NCBI RefSeq assembly: GCF_004364865.1
Contig: NZ_SOAU01000001.1
Location: forward strand, 2,884,001 to 2,948,000
Direction: 5' to 3'
DNA from: Ilumatobacter fluminis
GTDB lineage: Bacteria; Actinomycetota; Acidimicrobiia; Acidimicrobiales; Ilumatobacteraceae
DNA: 64,000 nt
The notes under the pieces were generated by a model that did no database searches, was not told the DNA's origin, and saw nothing but the letters and a program-made list of their open reading frames with translations. Positions 25,351 through 33,589 of the stretch are shown here, piece by piece. Position 1 is the first letter of the stretch. The number at the start of each line of letters is the position of its first letter. Both the position numbers and the translations under genes were made by a program.

Positions 25351-25380
25351 GAGGGCACGGTCCGTGCGGACCGTGCCCTC
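25351..25380. terminator. Bidirectional hairpin terminator
   Basis: A perfect 13-bp stem, GAGGGCACGGTCC pairing with GGACCGTGCCCTC around a 4-nt loop, sits between the convergent surface-protein gene and the MT0933-like gene. There is no clear T run on either side, as is usual in GC-rich actinobacteria. Confidence 0.75.
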
Positions 25381-25399
25381 GAGTCGTCGGTGGACGGCG

Positions 25400-25579
25400 T
25401 CAGCCGTCGCCGAGCTTGTCGACCGCGTCCTTCGCCGCGTCGGCAGCCTGATCGATCTTGTCGGAGCCGACCTTGTCGCCGAGCTTGTCGTCGGCGACGT
25501 CGGCAGCCTTGTCGATGCCGTCGGTGATCTTGTCGTCGTGCTTGCCGACGAGATCCTTGGCCTTGTCGAACAGTCCCAT
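25400..25579 (-). CDS. MT0933-like small antitoxin-family protein
   Basis: 59 aa: MGLFDKAKDLVGKHDDKITD followed by a charged Asp/Lys/Ala-rich helix to KDAVDKLGDG. This matches the MT0933 (Rv0909-type) antitoxin family. The start at 25579 is fixed by a strong ribosome-binding site (AGGAGG, about 7 nt upstream). No toxin gene of the Rv0910 type is adjacent; the neighbours are unrelated and in other orientations. It may therefore be an orphan that acts as a stress-related, CsbD-like small protein rather than an antitoxin. Confidence 0.7.
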   Translation of the reverse strand: MGLFDKAKDLVGKHDDKITDGIDKAADVADDKLGDKVGSDKIDQAADAAKDAVDKLGDG

Positions 25580-25770
25580 GGTGTTTCCTCCTGTGGTCGT
25601 GGATGGACCCGGACAGCCTAGAACGTCTCGGGACCCGAGCCGGGCGTGCCGAGGGGTGACGCCATGACCAGGGGAAACACCAATTGTCCGGTCGATAGCA
25701 ATACCCCCGGAGCCGGGACCTAGGGCCCTAATCGATTGCCGGCGCAAACGTCAGCATGAGTACCGAGAAC

Positions 25771-25790
25771 TTCGTGAAACACCTCACGAA
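25771..25790. promoter_or_regulatory. Perfect inverted repeat upstream of the two-TM membrane protein
   Basis: TTCGTGA (25771-25777) and TCACGAA (25784-25790) form a perfect 7-bp dyad with a 6-bp spacer, 33 bp before the ATG at 25824. It looks like a repressor operator or an mRNA leader hairpin. Confidence 0.45.
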
Positions 25791-25823
25791 TCACTGCACA
25801 ACAACTCGAAAGGAGTTGGGACA

Positions 25824-26600
25824 ATGTTCAAGAAGCCACTCGGACTCCTCGGAGTCTTCTTGATCGTGGTCGGCCTCGGATTCTTCGTCGGAGGCGGCTA
25901 TGCGTACAGCCAAGTGCAAGGCGGCTACGGCTCACTGCAGGCCTTCAGCGAGGCCCAGAACGTCGAGCTCAGCTACAACGAAGACGGTCAGCTGACCGAC
26001 CGGGGCACCACCGAAGGTGCCGAGGCGATCATGCAACTGCTCGAGGACGACTGGAACTTCCCCGTCGTCGAGAGTGACCTCGACCCCAACGACCCGCTGG
26101 TGAACACCGCCACTGAGTACATGTACCAGATGGCGACGATCGGCTACCACGTGCTCCACGGTGAGCAGATGGTGACCCTCACCGCCGACGACATCGCCGC
26201 CGGCATCGAGAGCGGAGCGCTCGACCCCGATGGCACCTACAACGGCGTCGTCGAGGCCTACCAGGGTGAGGTCCTCGAGGCAGGCACCTACACGGTGCCC
26301 GTCGACGGCCGCTACTGGACCGGCTTCGCCCGGACCGACATCCTCGACGGCCCCGCCCGTGAGGGTGCCTGGAGCGGCACCGCACACGGCCTCTTCGGTG
26401 AGCTCGGCGTCGGCGCTGCGACCCACGCCACGCTGCAGATCGGCCTCGGCATCTCGATCCTGCTGGCCGGCCTCGGGTTCGTCTTCCTGGTGATGGGCGG
26501 TGCCTTCGTCTGGCAGGCCCGCCGCAAGGAGATCCCCGACACGGTCCCCGAAGCGTTCCTCACCGAGCAGGTCCCGATGAAGGACAAGCAGACGGTCTGA
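25824..26600 (+). CDS. Membrane protein with N- and C-terminal transmembrane segments, function unknown
   Basis: 258 aa. One hydrophobic segment at about 6-29 (LGLLGVFLIVVGLGFFVGGG) and another at about 204-230 (ISILLAGLGFVFLVMGGAFV) flank a 170-residue domain predicted to be extracytoplasmic and acidic (YNEDGQLTDRGTTEGAEAIM, LEDDWNFPVV, TATEYMYQMATIGYHVLHGE). The C-terminal tail is cytoplasmic. The start is supported by a good site, AAAGGAG, about 10 nt upstream. I do not recognise the family. The gene is monocistronic, bounded by the inverted repeat at 25771 and the terminator at 26662. Confidence 0.7.
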   Translation: MFKKPLGLLGVFLIVVGLGFFVGGGYAYSQVQGGYGSLQAFSEAQNVELSYNEDGQLTDRGTTEGAEAIMQLLEDDWNFPVVESDLDPNDPLVNTATEYMYQMATIGYHVLHGEQMVTLTADDIAAGIESGALDPDGTYNGVVEAYQGEVLEAGTYTVPVDGRYWTGFARTDILDGPAREGAWSGTAHGLFGELGVGAATHATLQIGLGISILLAGLGFVFLVMGGAFVWQARRKEIPDTVPEAFLTEQVPMKDKQTV

Positions 26601-26661
26601 CGAACCAGATCAGCACCACGATCTGATCGGCCACCCACACCTCGCCGGTCGGTCAGAAACA

Positions 26662-26695
26662 GGAAGAGCCCGGAGCTTCGGCCCCGGGCTCTTCC
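26662..26695 (+). terminator. Hairpin terminator after the two-TM membrane protein
   Basis: GGAAGAGCCCGG (26662-26673) pairs perfectly with CCGGGCTCTTCC (26684-26695) around a 10-nt loop, 61 bp after the stop at 26600. It precedes the GH92 gene, so it probably separates the two transcripts. Confidence 0.8.
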
Positions 26696-26772
26696 GCGTC
26701 CGCACACCGTCTTCACCGAGTGGAAACACATCGGACGGCATCCGTTGTTGCTCGTTTCCTACCGTCGACGAC

Positions 26773-28998
26773 GTGTTCGATCGTGTCGATCCGTTCATCG
26801 GGACCGATGCCATCGACCTGTCCCCGCCCGAGGGCATCGCCGCCACGTGGTGGTTCCCGAAACCCCAGGTCGGCAACACCCACCCCGGAGCGTGCCATCC
26901 GTTCGGCATGGTGTCCGCGTGCGCCTATTCAGGCGCCTACCCGACCGGCTACGGCGTGTACGACCTCGGCACCGAAGGACTCCCCACTCGGCGGTTCGAC
27001 CATCTCCAGGCCTCGGGCTTCACCCACTTCCAGCAATCGGGCACCGGCGCGATCCGCAAGTACTACAACTACGTCCGGGTCACCCCGATGCTCGGCCCGC
27101 TCGACGAACTCGGCACCAGCTGGCGGATCACCGACGAGGTCGCCGAGCCCGGCTACTACGCGTGCACCCTCGAGTCGGGCATCCGCTGCGAGATCACCGT
27201 CGGCCCGAAGTCGGCGGTGCATCGGTACACGTTCCCGAGCGCGACCGACGCTCGCGTCGTCGTCGACCTCTCGCAGGGCGGTCTGGCGATCGACCACGGC
27301 GCGACCGTGCCGCTGCGAGCACACATGCAGACCCACGGCCACGCCGAGGCGGCCGGCCAGATCACGGTCGAGGGCGCGCCCCTCTCGTTCCATCTCGCGT
27401 GCGACTCACCCGGGTGGCGACAGAGCCTCTGGTACGACCGCCGGCTCATGGAGGGCAGCACTCGACTCGAGTTCGACGACATCCGCCCCACGACGCTCCG
27501 CCCGTTCGGCCTGCTGTGGCGCGGACCGGTCGAGGCGGGCGGCTCGGTCGAGCTGCGAATCGGCTTCTCGCTGCGGGGCACCGAGCGTGCCGCGAGCAAC
27601 CTCTCGACCGACATCGCGACCCGACAGGAGGCATTCGACACCCGCCGGACGGCGACGAAACGTGCGTGGCGAGAGCATCTCGGGACGATCGCCGTCGAGA
27701 CCGACGACGCCGACCGGGAGACGGTCTTCGCCTCGGCGCTGTACCACTCGCTGATCAAGCCGTGCTTCGCGCCGGGCGAGAGCCCGTTCTGGCCGGCCGA
27801 CGGGCCGTTCGTGTTCGACCTCTGCACGATGTGGGACATCTACCGGACGCAGCTGCCGCTGATCTCGACCCTGTTCCCGCAGCGTTCGGTCGAACTCGCC
27901 AATGCACTCCTCCACATCTGCGAGGAGGAAGGCAACCTCCCGATCGGCTATCGGATGGCACGGGGCGCCGACCGCTTCGCCCGACAGGGCAGCGCGCTGG
28001 CCCACACCTTCTTCGCCGATCTGTGTGCCCTCGAGGTACCCGGCATCGACTGGGACTGGGCGCTGTCGTGCATGCACAGCGATCTCCGACGCGGCTACGC
28101 CGAGGACTATCTGGAGCGCGGTGTGGCTCACCCGATCACGCACACGCTCGACGTGGCATTCGCCTACCACTGCACCGCCGTCGTCTCGCGTCAGGTCGGC
28201 GACGAGGCGCTGGCCGGCCAGCTCGAGGCCCTGGCCGACGGCTGGACCGCTGCCTTCGACCAAGCGTCGGGGCTGCTCGTCGACTCGTCGTTCTACGAGG
28301 GCGGCAAGTGGAACTACTCGTTCCGGATCCTCCACGACATGGCGACGAGGATCGGCTTCGCCGGCGGCGACCGGCGCTTCGTCGCGCTGCTCGACGAGTT
28401 CTTCGGGTACCACGCCGATCCGGTCAAGCAGCCGGGCGAACGACCGGCCAAGGACGAGATGGACCGCGGCTACGCGCTCAACCGGTTCGAGGGCATGAAC
28501 AACGAGCCCGACATGGAAGCGCCGTGGGCCTATCACTACGCCGGGCGACCCGATCGGACGACCGAAGTGGTGCGGGCGGCGATCGACCAGCAGTTCGGGC
28601 CGGGTCGTGGCGGGCTCGCCGGCAACGACGACTCCGGCGGTCTGTCGTCGTGGTACGTCTGGGCGTCGCTCGGCCTGTTTCCGGTGGCCGGGCAGAACTT
28701 GTTCCTCGTGAACGCCCCCTCGTTCGCACACGCCACCGTCGATGTCGGCGGGACACCGCTGACGATCGAGGCACCCGGGTTCGTCGAACCCGAGCGCGGC
28801 CGACCGTGCCAGTACGTCCAGGAGGTGCGACTCGACGGTGAGCCCGTCGACCGCTCCTGGCTCGGCGCCCACGAACTCCGAGGTGGCCGACGCCTCGACA
28901 TCGTTCTCGGCGATCGCCCCTCCACCTGGGCGACGTCGACCCGCCCCCCATCCGCATCGACCAGCGATTCGCTCGCACGAACACCAGGAGCCCCATGA
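26773..28998 (+). CDS. Glycoside hydrolase family 92 alpha-mannosidase
   Basis: 741 aa. GH92 enzymes are calcium-dependent exo-alpha-mannosidases. The signature start VDPFIGTD...VGNTHPGACHPFGMV, then HLQASGFTHFQQSGTG, the helical-domain piece YALNRFEGMNNEPDMEAPWA and the C-terminal GLAGNDDSGGLSSWYVWASLG are all diagnostic. No signal peptide is visible, which is unusual since most GH92 proteins are exported, so it may act in the cytoplasm. The start codon is GTG. The stop overlaps the start of a GT4 glycosyltransferase (ATGA), so making and trimming of the same mannoside is a reasonable inference. Confidence 0.88.
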   Translation: MFDRVDPFIGTDAIDLSPPEGIAATWWFPKPQVGNTHPGACHPFGMVSACAYSGAYPTGYGVYDLGTEGLPTRRFDHLQASGFTHFQQSGTGAIRKYYNYVRVTPMLGPLDELGTSWRITDEVAEPGYYACTLESGIRCEITVGPKSAVHRYTFPSATDARVVVDLSQGGLAIDHGATVPLRAHMQTHGHAEAAGQITVEGAPLSFHLACDSPGWRQSLWYDRRLMEGSTRLEFDDIRPTTLRPFGLLWRGPVEAGGSVELRIGFSLRGTERAASNLSTDIATRQEAFDTRRTATKRAWREHLGTIAVETDDADRETVFASALYHSLIKPCFAPGESPFWPADGPFVFDLCTMWDIYRTQLPLISTLFPQRSVELANALLHICEEEGNLPIGYRMARGADRFARQGSALAHTFFADLCALEVPGIDWDWALSCMHSDLRRGYAEDYLERGVAHPITHTLDVAFAYHCTAVVSRQVGDEALAGQLEALADGWTAAFDQASGLLVDSSFYEGGKWNYSFRILHDMATRIGFAGGDRRFVALLDEFFGYHADPVKQPGERPAKDEMDRGYALNRFEGMNNEPDMEAPWAYHYAGRPDRTTEVVRAAIDQQFGPGRGGLAGNDDSGGLSSWYVWASLGLFPVAGQNLFLVNAPSFAHATVDVGGTPLTIEAPGFVEPERGRPCQYVQEVRLDGEPVDRSWLGAHELRGGRRLDIVLGDRPSTWATSTRPPSASTSDSLARTPGAP

Positions 28999-30275
28999 AC
29001 ACACCGAATCGACGCCTCGTCATCGTCGTCCGCGCCGACCCTGTGATCTGCGGTCACTCGGGCGAGGCACGCAACCTGGCCGAAGTCGCTCTCACACGCG
29101 GGTTCGACGACGTCCGGATCGTCACCTGGCCGATCGATGTCCTGCGCGCTGCGCACCTGCCGCTCAAGCCGCTCGACGCGGTGATGCCGTACTCGGACGG
29201 CATCACCGTCGAACGGCCGACGGGTGTCGGTGACTACAAGGTGCCCGACGGCCGTTACCTCGCCGGGCTCACCGGCCGCCTCGTCGAGCTGTTCACCGAC
29301 GGGGTTCCCACCGTTGCGATGTCGCTGTACCTCACGCCACACGCGACCGTCGTCGCCGACGCCCGGCGGGTCGCCGCTGCGACGGGTCTCCCCCAACACG
29401 TCACGACCATCGCCGAGGCCGTCGGCTCCGACATCACGAACGTGGTGCGGTCGTGCGTGGAGTCGGAGAAGTTCGGCGCCGCCGCCCACCTGTTCTCGAC
29501 CTACCTCAGCAACGAGACGTGCGTCGCCGTGAGCGAGTACACGAAGGAGATCATCATCCACGCTGCGGCCGAGATCGACGATCAACACGGCACGCAGTTC
29601 GCCCCTCAGTGTGCGGAGCGGATCGGCATCTCGTATCCGGCCATCGACGCGTGCCAGTACACGAACCTCGACGACGGCGCCATCGCGAGGGCACTCGCCG
29701 CTCGCGGGCTCGAACGCGATCGGTACGTCCTGTTCCTCTCTCGCCTGTCGAAGGCCAAAGGCGTCGACGACCTGATCTCCGGCTTCGCCCGGAGTCACAG
29801 CCGGAACCACACCAAGCTGGTCATCGCCGGCAACGGCCCCGAGGCGGTTGCGCTGCGGGCACACGCCACCTCGTCGCTCGCCGCCGACCAGATCGTGTTC
29901 CTCGACGACGTCGACGACACCGAGAAGCCGCTCCTGATGGCCGGTTCGGCAGCGTTCGCGCTCCCGAGCAAACCCCGACCCGAGTTCGTCGAGACGTTCG
30001 GGATCGCCCTGGTCGAGAAGATGCTCGCCGGCGGCGGTCCGGTGATCACCTGCCAGACCGGCGGCATCCCGGAAGCCGTCGGGTCGAACGCCCTGATGGT
30101 CCCGCACAGCTCACCCCAGAAGCTGGCCGAGGCGATCGACCTGGCGATCGGCGGGATGAGCGCCGCCGAGCTGCGCACGCGCGAAGCCGCGGCTCGCACC
30201 TACGCCATGCGGTTCGACCGCAACAACGTGTTCGACAACCTGTTCACCGGGCTCACCGACACGCTCGCCGCCTGA
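28995..30275 (+). CDS. GT4-type (GT-B) glycosyltransferase
   Basis: 426 aa. The C-terminal half is a clear GT4 nucleotide-sugar domain: YVLFLSRLSKAKGVDDLISG, KLVIAGNGPEA, VFLDDVDDTEKPLLMAGSAAF, PEFVETFGIALVEKMLAGGG (the E-x7-E region) and VITCQTGGIPEAVG. The N-terminal half (VRADPVICGHSGEARNLAEV) is the acceptor domain. The start lies within the GH92 stop (ATGA overlap) behind AGGAG at 28986, showing tight coupling. Donor and acceptor are unknown. A retaining mannosyl- or glucosyltransferase is likely from the family and from the GH92 neighbour. Confidence 0.82.
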   Translation: MNTPNRRLVIVVRADPVICGHSGEARNLAEVALTRGFDDVRIVTWPIDVLRAAHLPLKPLDAVMPYSDGITVERPTGVGDYKVPDGRYLAGLTGRLVELFTDGVPTVAMSLYLTPHATVVADARRVAAATGLPQHVTTIAEAVGSDITNVVRSCVESEKFGAAAHLFSTYLSNETCVAVSEYTKEIIIHAAAEIDDQHGTQFAPQCAERIGISYPAIDACQYTNLDDGAIARALAARGLERDRYVLFLSRLSKAKGVDDLISGFARSHSRNHTKLVIAGNGPEAVALRAHATSSLAADQIVFLDDVDDTEKPLLMAGSAAFALPSKPRPEFVETFGIALVEKMLAGGGPVITCQTGGIPEAVGSNALMVPHSSPQKLAEAIDLAIGGMSAAELRTREAAARTYAMRFDRNNVFDNLFTGLTDTLAA

Positions 30276-30290
30276 GCGCCGCCGACTCGG

Positions 30291-31559
30291 TCAGTCGTCG
30301 ACTCGGTCGGCGATCGACGTGCCGTCGGAGAGCGCCTCGAGCGCGAATCCGGCGGTGCGGCGGTACCCGTCGGTGACCGCCAGGATCTCGTCGCGGGTGA
30401 TGACGTCGCCGATGTCGTCGAAGCCGTCGGGCGCACGCTCCTCGACGAGTTGCATCGGCGCCTCCGGGCCGAGGCCGCGGTTCGCGAGCACGATCTGGGC
30501 CGTTGCGGGACGTCGGATCTCCTCGTAGCGCTCCAGCGCCCGATCGATGTCGCCGGGGTGGGAGCGGAGACAACCGGTGAGCACTCGGGCGTCGAGGATC
30601 GCCTGCGATGCTCCGTTCGATCCGATCGGATACATCGGATGTGCGGCGTCGCCGAGCAGTGTGGTCCGACCGAACGTCCACCGGTCGACCGGATCCCGAT
30701 CGACCATCGGGAACCGGAAGGTTCCCGGCGCCGAGCGGATGAGGGCCGGCACGTCGAGCCAATCGAACCGCCACGACTCGAAGCGGTCGATGAAGTCGTC
30801 GAGTCGGCCGGGCTGGTTCCAGTCCTCGCGCTCGGCCAGCACGACCGAATCGGTCCGGAACTCGGCGATGAAGTTGAACAGTTGACGACCACCGTCGAGG
30901 TCGAGCACTGGGTAGCCGACGAACTTCTGATCGGGGTGACCGGCCCACACCATCGTGCGCCCGTCGAGAACCGGCTCGGTCTCGGCGAGGCCGCGCCAGA
31001 GCAACGCTCCGTTCCACTCGGGCATGCCCTCGTGGGGGTAACGCTGCGCCCTGGCGGCGGAGTGGATGCCGTCCGCACCGATCACGAGCGGCGACGACAC
31101 CTGCGCCGCTCCTCGGTCGGTCTCGAACGTCGCGATCGCTCGGTCGCCATCGGAACGCACGCCCGTCAACCGGTGGCCGAGGCGGATGCGGTCGTGACCG
31201 AGTTGCTCGACACACGCAGCGCTCAGGATGCGGTGGAGCGTGCCTCGATGGACCGACAGTTGTGGCCACCGGTATCCGGCGGCTCTGCCGCGCTGCTCCT
31301 CCCAGATCGGCTGTCCCCGCTTCGTGAAGTACGCCAGCGCGGTCGGTGCGACCGATTCGGCTTCCAGGTCGGCGAGCAGACCGAGTGCGTCGAGTTCGCG
31401 CACCGCGTGGGGCAGCAGGTTGATGCCGACGCCCAAGGCCCTGAGCTCCGGCACTGCTTCGTGGACGACGACGTCGTGGCCGTCCTGGTGGAGACTCAAC
31501 GCGGTGACCAGCCCGCCGATGCCGCCGCCGACCACGAGGATCGCGTCGGTGTGCTCCAC
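30291..31559 (-). CDS. PhzS-like flavin-dependent monooxygenase
   Basis: 422 aa, class A aromatic hydroxylase (FAD_binding_3). ILVVGGGIGGLVTALSLHQ is the dinucleotide-binding motif, VIGADGIHSAAR the DG motif, and LLGDAAHPMYPIGSNGASQA the GD motif. LRALGVGINLLPHAV and RFPMVDRDPVDRWTFGR closely resemble the phenazine enzyme PhzS, but no phenazine core genes are near. The start is GTG at 31559, immediately after the stop of the DUF3237 gene (1-bp gap), so the two are an operon. It probably hydroxylates a small aromatic compound; substrate open. Confidence 0.86.
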   Translation of the reverse strand: MEHTDAILVVGGGIGGLVTALSLHQDGHDVVVHEAVPELRALGVGINLLPHAVRELDALGLLADLEAESVAPTALAYFTKRGQPIWEEQRGRAAGYRWPQLSVHRGTLHRILSAACVEQLGHDRIRLGHRLTGVRSDGDRAIATFETDRGAAQVSSPLVIGADGIHSAARAQRYPHEGMPEWNGALLWRGLAETEPVLDGRTMVWAGHPDQKFVGYPVLDLDGGRQLFNFIAEFRTDSVVLAEREDWNQPGRLDDFIDRFESWRFDWLDVPALIRSAPGTFRFPMVDRDPVDRWTFGRTTLLGDAAHPMYPIGSNGASQAILDARVLTGCLRSHPGDIDRALERYEEIRRPATAQIVLANRGLGPEAPMQLVEERAPDGFDDIGDVITRDEILAVTDGYRRTAGFALEALSDGTSIADRVDD

Positions 31560-31560
31560 G

Positions 31561-32010
31561 TCAGAGCACCTCGTGGACGTGGATGGCAACACCGCCCGGC
31601 GCCCGCTCACCGCGGGCGACGCCGAGCACACGGTTGAGTCGGTCGAGTCGTTCGGAGTCGGTCGACAGCCGGATGTGCGTCCGGAAGTAGTACTCGTCGG
31701 GGTCGACCTGCTCCCCCGCGGCGAGGCGGGCCAAGACCTCGGGCGGTGCCGCCCGGACCCCTTCGGAGACCACTTCGATCGACTCGCCCCGGTCGGTGCG
31801 GAGTGCATAGTGCGCGCGGATCTCAAGCGTGCCGTCGGGTGCGACCAGCTGCCAGTCGACCCCGCCGGGCAGCAACGTGCCGCGGAGGTCGGCCCCCTCG
31901 AACGTTCCCTCGTCGAACGTGATGAGTCGACGCTCACCGAAGGGAAACCGGCCGAACGACTCGACCGGGTTCACGGCGATCCGAATCGTCATGAGGTGGC
32001 GCAACTCCAT
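31561..32010 (-). CDS. DUF3237 family protein
   Basis: 149 aa, a single beta-barrel-like domain: VESFGRFPFGERRLITFDEG, GTLLPGGVDWQLVAPDGTLEI, RAHYALRTDRGE and DEYYFRTHIRLSTDSERLDRL with the closing GVARGERAPGGVAIHVHEVL. The family has no established reaction but frequently accompanies aromatic or steroid degradation enzymes. Start chosen at the second methionine (32010), as the preceding residues are not conserved-looking. It directly precedes the monooxygenase. Confidence 0.82.
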   Translation of the reverse strand: MELRHLMTIRIAVNPVESFGRFPFGERRLITFDEGTFEGADLRGTLLPGGVDWQLVAPDGTLEIRAHYALRTDRGESIEVVSEGVRAAPPEVLARLAAGEQVDPDEYYFRTHIRLSTDSERLDRLNRVLGVARGERAPGGVAIHVHEVL

Positions 32011-32139
32011 CGGACGAGTGTGGCACCTCACCCGCGCCCGTCGACGACCGAAGACCGCCGAACAGCGTGCCGACGGCCGAACCGAACGTGGGAGCGGCGT
32101 TCACCGCTCGTACACTGAGCCGCTGACATATCGTTCACG

Positions 32140-32514
32140 GGGCTGACTGGTTTCGACATCAGAACTGTTGGGCGGGTTTGCGACCCGAGTTGCTCAGACT
32201 CGCTAAACGGGGCAACCCAAAGAATTGCCGATGAGCAGTTCACTCTCGCCGCCTGATTTCCAGGTGAGTGAAGAGTCATCGTGAGCAGAAATGCCGCACG
32301 GGGCCAATCCATCACAGCCCGGCAACAGAAGTGAGGGATGACGGCGGGAAAGACCGCTGACGGCGAGAAAGACCGCTGACTCCCGGGAAAGCTCGGGCGC
32401 TGATCGCAAGGTCGGCTGACCCGCCAGTGCGCCGGCGTTAGGTGCAATGCGGGAATGGTCGTATCGGGTCCGTTCACGGACTGGTGGACGGGGGTTCGAT
32501 TCCCCCCAGCTCCA
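32140..32514 (+). ncRNA. ssrA: Transfer-messenger RNA (tmRNA)
   Basis: Rescues stalled ribosomes and tags their nascent chains for proteolysis, together with SmpB. The 5' end GGGGCTGACTGGTTTCGACA is the canonical tRNA-like half. The 3' end has the T-loop GGTTCGATTCC and CAGCTCC that pairs with the 5' GGGGCTG acceptor strand. Length about 375 nt. The CCA is not encoded (sequence continues CAA), so it must be added. The tag frame at 32212-32256, opening with GCA, reads ATQRIADEQFTLAA then TGA. The resume codon is inferred from position; the LAA ending is certain. Confidence 0.95.
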
Positions 32515-32879
32515 CAATGGGGCATTCGTAGAATTACGGGTGCCCGGTTCGTAGAATTCGGCGGTGTCCGGCAACGCCCGGCGCCGCCCGCTACGAGTCA
32601 CCGCGCTGCTGGCCGCAGGTGGCCTTCCATGTCCAGACGCTCGTCGCAACGCACCTCGACCCCTCGCCACGACGGTGTGTCCTTCAAAGCCGGCGACGTC
32701 GCCGACCCTTCGCAACCTTGTGCGCTCAACTCGATCTGCAAACGAGGAAGAGGGTTTGGCGCCGGGACGGTCGAGGCGGTCGTCGCTGACGGCGTCGTTG
32801 ATGCCGAGTGGGGATGCCGAGTGGGGATGCGAAACGCCAGGCGGCCCCATCTCGACCGTCGATGTTCGGATCCGTTGGT
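32515..32879. other. Gene-free stretch after ssrA
   Basis: 365 bp with no convincing coding frame. It holds an 11-bp direct repeat TTCGTAGAATT (32525-32535 and 32548-32558) and a perfect 13-bp tandem duplication GATGCCGAGTGGG (32800-32812 and 32813-32825). No integrase or tRNA-like attachment repeat was seen. Confidence 0.6.
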
Positions 32880-33263
32880 CTACGCAGCGAGTTGGCGGAG
32901 TCGATTGGCGATCGATTCGACGGTCGGTTTTCCGGCCGCGACCTCGATGACCAGGTCATAGACGTCGTCGTTGCTGGCATTCGAGATCTCGACGCCGTTG
33001 ATCTCGAGGAAGACGGCGGTCGCCAACCAGCCGAGACGCTTGTTGCCGTCGACGAGCGCGTGGTTCCCCACGATCGAATGGAGCAGCGCAGCGGCTTTGG
33101 TCCAGATGTCGGGGTATGCGTCCTCGCCGAACGCTGCCGTCTGCGGACGTGCGACGGCCGAGCCGAGCAAGCCGATCTCGCGGATGGGGGCAGGGTCGCC
33201 GAGGAGCGCAACGGCGAGGCCGACGACGTCGTCGAGGTCGAGGAACTCGACCGGATCGCTCAC
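32880..33263 (-). CDS. doc: Doc-type Fic-fold toxin
   Basis: 127 aa. The Fic/Doc active-site loop is HALVDGNKR (residues 68-76), matching H-x-F/x-x-D-x-N-K-R of Doc, which phosphorylates elongation factor Tu. Other family segments: FLDLDDVVGLAVAL, ARPQTAAFGEDAYPDIWTKAAALLHSIVGN and RLGWLATAVFLEINGVEI. Translation starts at a GTG (33261-33263) inside the antitoxin stop (GTGA overlap), so the toxin is coupled to its antitoxin. The pair sits downstream of the tmRNA on the opposite strand. Confidence 0.88.
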   Translation of the reverse strand: MSDPVEFLDLDDVVGLAVALLGDPAPIREIGLLGSAVARPQTAAFGEDAYPDIWTKAAALLHSIVGNHALVDGNKRLGWLATAVFLEINGVEISNASNDDVYDLVIEVAAGKPTVESIANRLRQLAA

Positions 33264-33463
33264 TCGCCGAGCCGACGAAGGGCGTCGCTGTGGGTTTCGA
33301 TGATCAGACCCGCGGCCTGTGCGACTCGGTCTCGGTGTTCGCTGCGACTGACGAACTCCCGAACGGCGCGCCGCGCGGCCTCTTGCATGGAGATTCCTTC
33401 CGCGTCAGCGCGTGCTCGGAGAGCTTCTTGTTCGGTGTCGGTGAGCCGGAGCGTCATCGCCAT
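33260..33463 (-). CDS. Ribbon-helix-helix antitoxin of the Doc module
   Basis: 67 aa. Residues 3-37 form a ribbon-helix-helix: MTLRLTDTEQEALRARADAE then GISMQEAARRAVREFVSR. The C-terminal part (DRVAQAAGLIIETHSDALRR) should wrap the toxin. Type II antitoxins of this kind bind DNA as dimers and repress their own operon. The start is followed closely upstream by a perfect palindrome (33471-33489). Its stop overlaps the toxin start. Confidence 0.85.
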   Translation of the reverse strand: MAMTLRLTDTEQEALRARADAEGISMQEAARRAVREFVSRSEHRDRVAQAAGLIIETHSDALRRLGE

Positions 33464-33470
33464 GTCAGCA

Positions 33471-33489
33471 TGGTATCACTTCGATACCA
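33471..33489 (-). promoter_or_regulatory. Palindromic operator of the Doc module
   Basis: TGGTATC (33471-33477) and GATACCA (33483-33489) form a perfect 7-bp dyad with a 5-bp spacer, ending 7 bp before the antitoxin start codon. Position and symmetry fit an autoregulatory operator for the RHH antitoxin. Confidence 0.7.
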
Positions 33490-33589
33490 GAGAGCGGGTC
33501 GCGAGACATCGGAGACTCCCGGGCCCTCGTCAGGGTTCGGGAGTTCGGGTTTCTGGTCCCGATCGAGCCGCCTCGAAGCGTCGGCGGGT

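Noticed and set aside
30291-31559. Phenazine biosynthesis cluster
   Set aside because: Only a PhzS-like enzyme is present; no phzA-G core genes flank it.
32140-33489. Genomic island integrated at ssrA
   Set aside because: No integrase and no duplicated ssrA 3' end were found; only a toxin-antitoxin pair follows, so an island is not supported.
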